DNA of 64,000 nt. Source: Shewanella khirikhana (lineage in GTDB: Bacteria > Pseudomonadota > Gammaproteobacteria > Enterobacterales > Shewanellaceae). Positions 9,601 through 17,900 of the stretch are shown piece by piece; within the stretch, counting starts at the first letter, position 1; each line of letters starts with the position of its first letter. The position numbers and the translations under genes were made by a program. The DNA lies in NCBI RefSeq assembly GCF_003957745.1, contig NZ_CP020373.1, positions 4,744,630-4,808,629 on the forward strand, written 5' to 3'. The notes beneath the pieces are model-generated. The model did no database searches, had not been told where the DNA came from, and saw only the letters and a program-made list of their open reading frames with translations.

Positions 9601-10051
9601 TCATGGCCGGCTGGTGCTGGAAAATACCTATGGCCCCGAAAATGAAATCCTGCGGATGCCAGCCAGAACCCAGGTTTGGCAGGGCAGCGGCTGGGGCTTG
9701 TCGGTCGATGACAGTTGCACCTCAGTGAATCCTGCCTTGCCAACACCTCAGGTGGACGATCCCGCCCGGGGTTATGTGTTTGAGCCGGATCTGAGTGCAG
9801 GGCAAAGCATAGTGCGCAGCGCTACGCCAGCCCAGTTCAGTGCCGGTATGCTGGATTTGTACTGGCAGGCGCAGGGCAGCCCTTTGTACCGTGGCCAGGT
9901 TACAGCACCTCTTGATGCGCCGCAGTGGCTGAAATGGTATTGGAACTGGGACAACAGTTCGCCCAATAGCTTGTTTGACCCCAGAGCCAGCGCCTATTTT
10001 GGTCGTTTTCGGGGCGACGACCGGATTATTTTCTGGCGAGAGGTGAACTAA
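6656..10051 (+). CDS. mshQ: Large MSHA-associated surface protein MshQ
   Basis: Very large secreted protein (about 1131 residues), the last gene of the MSHA locus. ATG 6656 gives a clean signal peptide (MWNRIALLFGLLLWLPLATA); a GTG directly before it or an upstream start at 6623 would spoil it. The N-terminal 170 residues look like a low-complexity adhesin fold. Residues about 200-450 resemble a lectin/LamG-type sandwich (FARTSLGDDW, VTVEFDYYAW, DNFEVCAL). The remainder matches the DUF6701-type region typical of MshQ. The many cysteines suggest disulfide-stabilised extracellular modules. It may act as a pilus tip or surface adhesin, by analogy with PilY1; this is inference. Confidence 0.85.
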   Translation: MWNRIALLFGLLLWLPLATAVPLCSDIFTDPPSGNHNPGLVPPPGLEPSRGNFICGRRGCGGTSDMFTPGDYNYSYGEFKQGSFIRTNGATTRLYFNNLNLTQASLNRFGSAENLIIYVRNNLSISGQNYVNAIVYVAGNVSLAGQASIDGALAAGGSLNISGNGSVDVDQDAIDNADFGGMCNTTQLSCFSDNFARTSLGDDWASKVLGNSRPPSLTGGRLNITQAIGDQATAVTYQRLFPAENNLVTVEFDYYAWSPQSGTGADGLAVILSDATITPQPGGYGGSLGYAQRSGVAGFAGGWIGVGLDEYGNFSNPSEGRQGGPGFRAQAVAIRGAASGNYAYLAGTQANLSPRIDVRRTSVPAPGHRYRLTVDSRSPSVSMVSLARNTGSGFVDLVAPFNARSFPGQSTVPADFYLSLTGSTGGSNNNHEIDNFEVCALDSRPVGPLINHFEFDYSDSPLTCDVEEMTIRACKNPDCSELFTDPVTANLLPASSSNGGWLGGAQVSFSGGTGKVYLSHTSATVPVTIGVSGSVPGTLAGSDTLCRQGSGPKSIAACTINFADSGFVFDIPDKYAGQTETVKLKAVKKDDATKQCVPSFANVARDLSFWSGYQTPTAAQIIGAPQVTVNGTAVGTSETSAEHLVLNFDAAGEAQISVDYPDAGQLSLSAKYIGSDVTGDPGLLMTGSDIFVSSPYGFCVATQANEGQCNSPYEGCNVFKRAGEPFNLLISPVAWKAASSDFCSNNTTPNFAWPKVALAHELVAPSGGVLGQASVQEYGHVAGTTPNTVAQSVSEVGVFRFGTAAFSGYLGSSKTIQASNSQPLGRFVPAKYIVKEVSLIPGCSGFSYMDQPTPLTMTIEAQNLGSVVTQNYQGVFAKGVAQLQAENADDGINLSARLSSLGGSWNQGSMTFGASNSFLFARTTAPGADGPFELLDIGLGVDDNDGEYSKLSPLDMKPDSAGDCTLPSNNCTAQRLGNIKMRHGRLVLENTYGPENEILRMPARTQVWQGSGWGLSVDDSCTSVNPALPTPQVDDPARGYVFEPDLSAGQSIVRSATPAQFSAGMLDLYWQAQGSPLYRGQVTAPLDAPQWLKWYWNWDNSSPNSLFDPRASAYFGRFRGDDRIIFWREVN

Positions 10052-10052
10052 G

Positions 10053-10074
10053 AACAGGCGCAACCGCGCCTGTT
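10053..10074 (+). terminator. Hairpin after mshQ, possible terminator
   Basis: A perfect 9-bp stem, AACAGGCGC / GCGCCTGTT with loop AACC, lies 1 base after the mshQ stop. It lacks a T tract, so it may be a weak or Rho-aided terminator or an mRNA 3' stabiliser. Confidence 0.5.
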
Positions 10075-10349
10075 ATCGGCCACCCCAGGGCAAGTGCTGA
10101 GCATGCACGGAGGCTTTTTGCCTGGGACGCTGCCTGGCCGGGTGGCGGGTGCAATTTTCACATTCAGGATGCAAAAGTGCGTCAAATTGCATCAAAAACT
10201 GCCGCATTTTTCATCACCTTACTTTCGGTTCAAAAAAAATCACTTCATTAGCGTTTGTTAACCTCAGCGGTCTTGTGGAATCAGGGTGGCATTGATAAAG
10301 TTAGCTGATTTTTCTTTTCCCTGGCTCCTCAGAAAAACAGGCTGGTTAC
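10075..10349 (+). other. Intergenic region upstream of mreB
   Basis: About 275 bases between the mshQ hairpin and mreB. The first part is GC-rich, the second AT-rich with an A8 run near 10232-10239, and it must hold the mreB promoter. No ORF, clear operator or confident -35/-10 pair was recognised. Confidence 0.5.
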
Positions 10350-11399
10350 ATGTTCAAGAAGCTGCGTGGCATTTTTTCCAATGATCTCTCGATCGACCTG
10401 GGTACCGCCAACACCCTCATTTATGTTCGCGAAGAAGGTATTGTTCTGAATGAACCTTCGGTGGTGGCAATTCGTAACGAACGCAATAGCTCAGGGCAAA
10501 AGTCCGTGGCTGCTGTGGGTACCGAAGCCAAGCTGATGCTCGGACGTACCCCTGGTAATATTCAGGCAATCCGCCCCATGAAAGACGGCGTTATTGCCGA
10601 TTTCTATGTGACCGAGAAGATGCTGCAGCACTTCATTAAGCAGGTTCACAACAACAGTTTCTTCCGCCCCAGCCCACGCGTGCTGGTGTGTGTGCCTGTG
10701 GGAGCCACACAGGTTGAGCGTCGAGCCATCCGTGAATCAGCCATGGGCGCCGGTGCCCGCGAAGTGTATCTGATTGAAGAGCCAATGGCGGCGGCCATTG
10801 GTGCCGGTCTGCCGGTATCTGAGGCCACAGGTTCCATGGTAGTGGATATCGGTGGTGGTACCACTGAAGTAGCCATTATCTCTTTGAATGGCGTGGTGTA
10901 TTCCTCTTCTGTGCGTATCGGTGGCGACAAGTTTGACGATGCCATCATCAATTATGTGCGCCGTAATTACGGCAGCCTGATTGGTGAAGCCACTGCCGAG
11001 CGCATCAAACACACCATAGGTACTGCCTATCCCGGCGATGAAGTGCTGGAAATTGAAGTGCGCGGCCGTAACCTCGCCGAAGGTGTGCCAAGAAGCTTCA
11101 CCCTCAACAGCAACGAAATTCTCGAAGCCCTGCAAGAGCCGCTGTCGGGTATCGTCAGTGCCGTTATGGTGGCACTGGAGCAGTCGCCGCCGGAGTTGGC
11201 GTCTGATATCTCCGAGCGTGGCATGGTGCTGACCGGTGGTGGTGCGCTCTTGCGTGATCTCGACCGTCTGCTGATGCAGGAAACCGGCATTCCAGTGATG
11301 GTTGCAGAAGATCCGCTGACCTGCGTTGCCCGCGGTGGTGGTAAAGCGCTGGAGATGATCGACATGCACGGTGGCGATCTCTTCTCCGACGAAAACTGA
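10350..11399 (+). CDS. mreB: Rod shape-determining actin homologue MreB
   Basis: Bacterial actin (349 residues, usual length) that polymerises on the inner membrane and guides the elongasome. The N-terminal amphipathic start MFKKLRGIF is the membrane anchor of Gram-negative MreB. ATPase motifs are clear: phosphate 1 DLGTANTLIY (residues 17-26), phosphate 2 VVDIGGGTTEVAII (about 165-178) and the adenosine motif GMVLTGGGALL (about 290-300). It heads mreBCD, with a hairpin/terminator between mreB and mreC. Confidence 0.98.
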   Translation: MFKKLRGIFSNDLSIDLGTANTLIYVREEGIVLNEPSVVAIRNERNSSGQKSVAAVGTEAKLMLGRTPGNIQAIRPMKDGVIADFYVTEKMLQHFIKQVHNNSFFRPSPRVLVCVPVGATQVERRAIRESAMGAGAREVYLIEEPMAAAIGAGLPVSEATGSMVVDIGGGTTEVAIISLNGVVYSSSVRIGGDKFDDAIINYVRRNYGSLIGEATAERIKHTIGTAYPGDEVLEIEVRGRNLAEGVPRSFTLNSNEILEALQEPLSGIVSAVMVALEQSPPELASDISERGMVLTGGGALLRDLDRLLMQETGIPVMVAEDPLTCVARGGGKALEMIDMHGGDLFSDEN

Positions 11400-11414
11400 T
11401 TTTCGGGGACGAAA

Positions 11415-11444
11415 GAGGCGGTGAGGCAACCGCCTCCTTTATTT
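11415..11444 (+). terminator. Intercistronic terminator between mreB and mreC
   Basis: The stem GAGGCGGT / ACCGCCTC (11415-11422 and 11429-11436, loop GAGGCA) is followed by CTTTATTTT, immediately before the mreC ATG. It should act as a partial terminator, leaving more mreB than mreCD transcript. Confidence 0.75.
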
Positions 11445-11445
11445 T

Positions 11446-12354
11446 ATGAAGCCTATTTTTGTTCGTGGCGTCTCCAACCAATTCCGATTGACACTGGCAA
11501 TTGCATTGTCGGTGATCCTCATCGTGGCCAACGATCGCCTCACGCCGGTGCGCCAGTCGGTGGCTACCCTGCTGAGTCCGTTACAGTATCTGGCTAACGT
11601 GCCCGGCGACATGCTGGACAACGTGGCCGAGATGCTGGCTACCCGTAACATGCTCCAGCGCCAAAACGCCGAAATGCTGCGTCAGCAACTGCTGATGAGC
11701 GAGCGTTTGCAACGCTTTGAACACCTGCGTCAGGAAAACGAGCGTCTGCGGGCCTTGCTTGGCTCGCCGCTGCACATGGATGCCCGCAAAATGGTGGCCG
11801 AAGTGATGGAGGTGGCCAGCGACCCCTTCCATCAACAAATCGTCATCAATCGCGGTACTCAAAATGGCGTCTATGTCGGCCAGCCGGTGCTGGATGCTCA
11901 GGGTATTGTCGGTCAGGTGGTGGAAGTCAGTGCCATTACTGCACGGGTGCTGCTGATGTCAGATTCCAGCCACGCCATTCCGGTGCGTATTACCCGCAAC
12001 GATGTGCGCATGATAGTCAATGGCACCGGTGAGCTCGATGAGATGGAGCTGCGCCACGTGGCGAAAAGCACCGATGTGAAGGTGGGTGACTTGCTGGTGA
12101 CATCCGGCCTGGGTCGCCGCTTCCCGGAAGGCTATCCGGTGGCACGGGTCACCGAGGTGTCCCGCGATGATGCCCAGGCTTACGCCAGGGTAACCGCCCA
12201 GCCGCTGGCTGCACTGGATAGAATTCGTTACCTGCTGCTGATTTGGCCCGATATGGACCGTAACCCGGTCGGCGATACTGAGGCCAGTGAAGCGCCCGCG
12301 GTTGAAGCGACAGAGCCCAAGGATGCCGCTGTGGCTGAGGAGAGCGCCCAATGA
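11446..12354 (+). CDS. mreC: Rod shape-determining protein MreC
   Basis: Bitopic inner-membrane protein of 302 residues linking MreB to the periplasmic wall-synthesis enzymes. It has an N-terminal TM segment (about residues 10-28), a long coiled coil (about 60-105, ENERLRALLG at its end) and a two-barrel periplasmic domain (VINRGTQNGVYVGQPVLDAQGIVGQV). The C-terminal 35 residues are an acidic Glu/Ala tail. It begins 46 bases after mreB and overlaps mreD by 4 bases. Confidence 0.96.
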   Translation: MKPIFVRGVSNQFRLTLAIALSVILIVANDRLTPVRQSVATLLSPLQYLANVPGDMLDNVAEMLATRNMLQRQNAEMLRQQLLMSERLQRFEHLRQENERLRALLGSPLHMDARKMVAEVMEVASDPFHQQIVINRGTQNGVYVGQPVLDAQGIVGQVVEVSAITARVLLMSDSSHAIPVRITRNDVRMIVNGTGELDEMELRHVAKSTDVKVGDLLVTSGLGRRFPEGYPVARVTEVSRDDAQAYARVTAQPLAALDRIRYLLLIWPDMDRNPVGDTEASEAPAVEATEPKDAAVAEESAQ

Positions 12355-12839
12355 GTTTGCAAGCGCCCAATGGCCGAATCGTTGTGTGGCTGACGCTATT
12401 TGTCGGCGTCTTGTTTCAGATTATGCCGCTGCCGGATTTGGTAGAGGCCTGGCGCCCTGACTGGCTGCTGTTGGTGCTGATTTACTGGACCATGGCGCTG
12501 CCACACAGATACAACATTTTGACCGCCTGGATCCTCGGGGTGGTACTCGACATCATGCTTGGCGCGACCTTAGGGGTCAGGGCGCTGGCATTTTCTTTGG
12601 TAATTTATGTAGTCGCGATGCACTTCCAGCGGATGCGCAACTTCACCATCTGGCAGCAATCCTTGCTGGTGGCAGCCTTGGTTGGTGTGTTCCATCTGGT
12701 GGTGTTCTGGTTGCAGTATGTGCTCACCAAGGCCAGCTACAGCCACGCCATCTTCTGGCCAATGCTCTCCAGCCTGATTATCTGGCCCTGGGTGTTCTGG
12801 TTCCTGCGCCGCCTGCGCCGCCACTACAAAGTGAGATAA
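12351..12839 (+). CDS. mreD: Rod shape-determining protein MreD
   Basis: A 162-residue integral membrane protein with about five hydrophobic segments (LTLFVGVLFQIMPLPDLV, WLLLVLIYWTMALP, AWILGVVLDIMLGATLGV and others), matching MreD in size and in the Leu/Val-rich pattern. It partners MreC in the elongasome. ATGA overlap with mreC indicates translational coupling. Confidence 0.95.
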   Translation: MSLQAPNGRIVVWLTLFVGVLFQIMPLPDLVEAWRPDWLLLVLIYWTMALPHRYNILTAWILGVVLDIMLGATLGVRALAFSLVIYVVAMHFQRMRNFTIWQQSLLVAALVGVFHLVVFWLQYVLTKASYSHAIFWPMLSSLIIWPWVFWFLRRLRRHYKVR

Positions 12840-12845
12840 CGCGCA

Positions 12846-13430
12846 ATGACACTGGTTTTGGCTTCCCAATCCCCTCGTCGCCGGGAGCTGCTCGCTCAGG
12901 CTGGTCTGGGTGTTTCCGGCTTTTCGTTTGAGCGGGTCAACCCGGATATCGATGAAACGCCACTGGCAGGTGAACTGCCTGCGAACTATGTCGCCCGGCT
13001 TGCGGTCGAAAAAGCAAAGGCCGGTTTGGCGATGTGCGGCCAAATCGATACCCCCGTGGTGCTGGGTTCAGACACCATAGTGGTACTGGATGGCGAGCTG
13101 CTGGGCAAACCTCTGGATGAAGCCGATGCCCGTGCCATGCTGGCGTCCTTATCCGGACGCAGTCATGAAGTCATGACCGCCGTTGCCCTCACAGACGGGC
13201 AGCGTACCCTGTGCGACACTGTCACCACCAAGGTGGAATTCGCTTGTCTTAGCGAAGCCGATATCATGGCCTATGTGGCCAGCGGCGAGCCGATGGATAA
13301 GGCCGGAGCCTATGGTATTCAGGGGCTTGGCGGCATTTTCGTTGAAGCCATCAACGGCAGCTACAGCGCCGTGGTGGGACTTCCCCTGGTTGAGACCCGT
13401 CGGCTGCTGGCCGCGTTCTCCCTGATTTAA
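12846..13430 (+). CDS. maf: Maf-family nucleoside triphosphate pyrophosphatase (YhdE-like)
   Basis: House-cleaning nucleotide pyrophosphatase of 194 residues. The signature LASQSPRRRELLAQAG at the N-terminus and VLGSDTIVVLDGELLGKP (about residues 72-89) are diagnostic of Maf. The subgroup in the mre-maf-rng cluster of gammaproteobacteria (YhdE) hydrolyses dTTP/UTP and modified analogues. The start lies 6 bases after mreD; the gene belongs to the mre operon. Confidence 0.95.
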   Translation: MTLVLASQSPRRRELLAQAGLGVSGFSFERVNPDIDETPLAGELPANYVARLAVEKAKAGLAMCGQIDTPVVLGSDTIVVLDGELLGKPLDEADARAMLASLSGRSHEVMTAVALTDGQRTLCDTVTTKVEFACLSEADIMAYVASGEPMDKAGAYGIQGLGGIFVEAINGSYSAVVGLPLVETRRLLAAFSLI

Positions 13431-13479
13431 GGCGGCGCCGTCGACATTCGTTTAACTGACTTTCCCTGAGGGGGAAACC

Positions 13480-14988
13480 GTGAACAGCCCAAGTTATTCC
13501 AGTCAGAAAAATCCACGCAAAATCGGCTCAGAATTGCTGATCAACGTGACCCCCAACGAGGCCCGGGTGGCGCTGGTTGAACACGGGGTATTGCAGGAAG
13601 TGCACATAGAGCGGCGCATGAAACGCGGTTTGGTCGGCAATATTTACAAGGGCCGGATCAGCCGGGTACTGCCGGGTATGCAGGCCGCCTTCGTGGACAT
13701 AGGTCTCGATAAGGCGGCCTTTTTGCACGCCTCCGACATCATGCCGCACACCGAGTGTGTGGCCGATGTGGAGAAGGGCAACTTCGTGGTGCGCGACATC
13801 GCTGAGCTGGTGCGTCAGGGCCAGGACATTATGGTGCAGGTGGTTAAAGACCCCCTCGGCACCAAGGGCGCGCGCCTGACTACCGACATCACCTTACCCT
13901 CGCGCTATCTGGTATTTATGCCGGGCTCCAGCCATGTGGGTGTGTCGCAGCGGATTGAATCCGAAGAAGAGCGCACCCGCCTTAAAGAGGTGACCCAGCC
14001 CTTCGTGGATGAAGACGGCGGCTTTATTATCCGCACCGCCGCCGAAGGTGCGGGCGAAGATGAGCTGCGTCAGGATGCGTCGTTTTTGCGCCGGGTGTGG
14101 GCCAAGGTCACCGAGCGGCGCAAGCGCAAGGGCAGCACGCTTTTGTATCAGGATTTGGCATTGCCGGTGCGGATTGTGCGCGACTTTGTCGGCACTGAAC
14201 TTGACCGTATCCAGGTGGATTCCCGCAGCACCTTTGAAGAGCTCAAACACTTTGCTCAGGAGTTTATGCCTGAGTTCGAAGAAAAGATTGAGCTGTACAG
14301 CGGCACTGTGCCCATCTTCGACCTCTACGATGTGGAAAACGAAATCCAGCGGGCGCTGGGTCGCAAGGTGGAGCTTAAATCCGGCGGTTATCTCATTATC
14401 GACCAGACCGAGGCGATGACCACGGTGGATATTAACACCGGCGCCTTTGTTGGCCACCGCAATCTGGAAGAAACCATCTTCAACACCAACCTAGAAGCCA
14501 CCCAGGCGATTGCCCGCCAGCTGCGGCTTAGAAACCTTGGCGGCATCATCATCATCGACTTTATCGATATGCTCAGTGAGGACCATAGGGCGCGGGTGCT
14601 GACCAGTCTGACGGCGGCGCTGGCCAACGACAGGGTTAAAACCAATATCAGCGGCTTTTCAGGCTTGGGACTGGTGGAAATGACCCGCAAGCGCACCCGC
14701 GAGAGTCTGGAACATGTGCTGTGCGGCGAGTGCCCGGCCTGTAAGGGCAGCGGCTACATGAAGACGGTGGAAACCGTGTCCTACGAAATCTTCCGCGAGA
14801 TCATCCGCCTCAACAAGGCCTACAAGGCCGACGAGTTTCTGGTGTACTGCGCCCCGGCGGTGCATGCCAGCTTGAGTGGCGACGACAGTCACCACGTGGC
14901 CGAGCTGGAAGTCTACATCGGCAAGCGCATTCGGGTACAAATGGAGCCCCTGTACGCCCAGAACAAGTTTGATGTGGTAATGGTCTAG
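13480..14988 (+). CDS. rng: Ribonuclease G
   Basis: Endoribonuclease of the RNase E/G family (502 residues) that matures the 5' end of 16S rRNA and cleaves some mRNAs. It starts with GTG 13480 behind a GAGGGGGAAA Shine-Dalgarno. An N-terminal S1 domain (GNIYKGRISRVLPGMQAAFVDIG, split about residues 50-72) is followed by the catalytic DNase I-like region with the metal-binding aspartates (VDINTGAF and IIIDFIDM) and the zinc-link CGECPACKG near residue 417. The C-terminal scaffold of RNase E is absent, which favours RNase G. Its stop overlaps the yhdP start. Confidence 0.96.
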   Translation: MNSPSYSSQKNPRKIGSELLINVTPNEARVALVEHGVLQEVHIERRMKRGLVGNIYKGRISRVLPGMQAAFVDIGLDKAAFLHASDIMPHTECVADVEKGNFVVRDIAELVRQGQDIMVQVVKDPLGTKGARLTTDITLPSRYLVFMPGSSHVGVSQRIESEEERTRLKEVTQPFVDEDGGFIIRTAAEGAGEDELRQDASFLRRVWAKVTERRKRKGSTLLYQDLALPVRIVRDFVGTELDRIQVDSRSTFEELKHFAQEFMPEFEEKIELYSGTVPIFDLYDVENEIQRALGRKVELKSGGYLIIDQTEAMTTVDINTGAFVGHRNLEETIFNTNLEATQAIARQLRLRNLGGIIIIDFIDMLSEDHRARVLTSLTAALANDRVKTNISGFSGLGLVEMTRKRTRESLEHVLCGECPACKGSGYMKTVETVSYEIFREIIRLNKAYKADEFLVYCAPAVHASLSGDDSHHVAELEVYIGKRIRVQMEPLYAQNKFDVVMV

Positions 14989-17900
14989 TGGCGGGATTCT
15001 GGCGTCCGGCGAACGTAGGCCGGGTTTGTGGATTGACTCTGGCGACCCTGCTGGTGCTGTTTGCACTGGGGGTAAGCCTTATCCGCAGCCTGTTGCCTCA
15101 GCTGGACCAAGCCAGAGACAAAGTGACCGCTTACCTGTGGGACAACTATGGTCTCAAGGTGCAGGTGACCCGCCTTGCCGCCGAGTGGCAGGCCTTTGGG
15201 CCGGCGCTGACGGTGGAAAACCTGGTGCTGCCGCCCCAGGATGGTTTGCCGCTGACCCTGATTATCAAGCGCACCGAGGTGAAACTCGACTTCTGGCAGA
15301 GCCTGCTAAGCCGCGAGGCATTCATTGAAAACGTGGTGTTTGATGGTGTGCAGGTAGCACTGGATCTCGATGCCATGGGCGGTGGCGAAGATAAGCAAAC
15401 CGCTTCAACCGGCACAGATTGGCTTTATCGTTTGCTGCTTGAGCAGCTGCAAAGTTTTGCCATGCGCGAAGCCATGGTGCAGCTTAAGAGTCGCCACCAT
15501 GATTTTCGCCCCATCTACCTTGGTGATTTGCGCTGGCACAACGGCCAGGGTCGTCACCGTGCCGAAGGCTATGTCTATCTGGATGCCGACGCCAACGAAT
15601 CCGAGCGGCTGTCGCTGCAAATCGATTTGAAAGGCGATGGCAATGAGCCTGACAGCATTCGTGGTCAGGCGTACCTTGCCGCCCGCGAGCTGGATCTGGG
15701 CGAGTGGGCCGCCCGTCGTCCCAATCCGTTTGATGAAAGCAAACCTTTGCCGCTCAAGGGCGTTGCCAACCTGCAGGCCTGGGCCGAAGTGGCTAATCGC
15801 AGCCTGGTGTCGGCCATGGTGGAGTTTGCCCCGAGTTACCTTGAATGGCCCGCGATTGAAGGTCACCAGCGCCTGGCGGTGAATGGCGGCCGGATCCTGT
15901 GGCAGCGTCATGGTCGCGGCTGGATCCTCGGCAGTGATCAACTCGAATTGGCCAGCAACGATACTCCCTGGGCGTCCAGCGACTTTCGTTTTGGTTACGA
16001 TGGTCAGCGCCTGACCGGCGGCATAGATCAAATCGCGCTGGCGTCCCTGGCGCCGTTAACGCCGCTTATCCCCGGTATCAGCAAGCAAGGGCTGCGCACT
16101 GCGCTGGAAATGGCGCCCCAGGGCAATCTGGATGCACTGAATATCAGCTGGCAGCCCGGCAAGTTGGCCGCCAGTGCCAATCTCAGTGCCATTCAATGGC
16201 AGCGCTCCGGCGCCGTGCCCGGGGTCAGTGCTCTGGATGCCAGGCTCTATTTTGATGGTAATTTGCTGCGTGCCTCTGTTCCGGCCCAAACCCTGGGCGC
16301 CGACTTTGGTAAAGGCTTTAAAGCGCCGCTTGCGTTTACCACGCCGGGCATGGAGCTTGGGTATGATATTGCCGCCCAAACCTTGCTGGCGCCATCGGTG
16401 CGGCTCGATAACGCCGACCTGGCGCTGGATGCCGCCATGCGCCTCAGCTTTACTGCGCCCGCGCATCTGGCGCTGGCCGCAGGTGTGGAAATGAAAAACG
16501 GTGCCCGCGCTGGATATTATCTGCCCCGCGGCGCCATGGGTGAGCCCCTTGCCGACTACCTCGAGGGCGCGATTCTGGCAGGGCGCACCCGCGATGCAGC
16601 CGTGGTCTGGCATGGCGCACTGCAAGACTTCCCCTATCGTGACAATTCAGGCATTTTTCAGGCCGGATTTATTTTCGATGAAGGTCATTACGCCTTCCAA
16701 CCCGACTGGCCGGCGGTAACCGATATTCGCCTGCGTGCCCTGTTTGAAAACCTGCGCATGGATCTCTGGGTCGATGAGGGCATGCTCGAAGACGTCAATG
16801 CCGCCGGTGCCCATGTGTACATTCCCGAAATGGGCCTTAAAACCCTGTTGAAGGTAGAGGCGGCGCTGGCGACCACTGGCCCTGCGGCCACCTCTGTATT
16901 GCAGCAATCGCCGCTGAAAGACTCGGTGGGCGAGGCCCTGGATGTGGTGCAGGTGCAGGGCAAGGTTCGTGGCGATCTGGATTTGGCTATTCCCCTCTAC
17001 CATGGCGCTGAGCCGGATATTCAGGGATTGGTGTTGTTTGAAGAAAGCCCGGTGTTTATTAAGACCCCCGGGGTGCAACTGACCCGCCTTAAGGGCGAAC
17101 TGCGCTTTGCCAACGACAAGATCAGCACCCGCGGCCTGAACGCGAGACTCTTCGGCCAGCCGCTGGAACTTAAGGTAGCAGGAGCCCATGGCGACGAAGG
17201 CTACGGGGTAAAGGCTGAGCTTAAAGGTGGCTGGGATTTGGCGACGCTGCCAAAGGCGCTCGACAATCCACTGTCGCCGTTTTACAGCGGCCAGATGGCC
17301 TGGCAGGGCGAGCTGGATTTGACCCTGCCCGCCGAGGGTGACTGGCTGCTTGATGCCTCCGCCCAAACCAGCCTGAGAAACACCGAGCTTAAGTTGCCGC
17401 CGCCATTTGCCAAAACTGCAGGCACCCCTATGCCCCTGTCACTGAGCCTGGGCGGCTCCGCCAAAGGGCTCAATCTGGCGCTTACCCTGGATGGTAAGGG
17501 ACGCTTTGAAGGCGATATCAATCCGCAAAGCGCTGCCATGGACAGCTTTTTGCTGACCCTGAGCGACAGCCTGTCGGCAACGCCAGCCGCAGCAGAAGCC
17601 AGTGTTGCAGCCCCGGTCGTTTCCGGAACGACTGCTGCGCCAGACGCGAGTGCTGATATGACATCAGCCCTAACTGAACCAGTGCGCGCCGGTACCCTGG
17701 AGGTTCGCTTAACCAAGGCGGCCTTTGCCGATTGGCTGCCAATCATCATGGGGTTTGTTGACAAAGACACTGCCGCCGAAGGGCCGTCCTTTTTCCCGCC
17801 GCTGGTGGCCATCAACACTCAAATCGGCACCCTGAATATTCTGGGGCAGAATTTGAATCAAACGCTGCTGACAGCGCAGCCGGTGGATGGTTTGTGGCGG

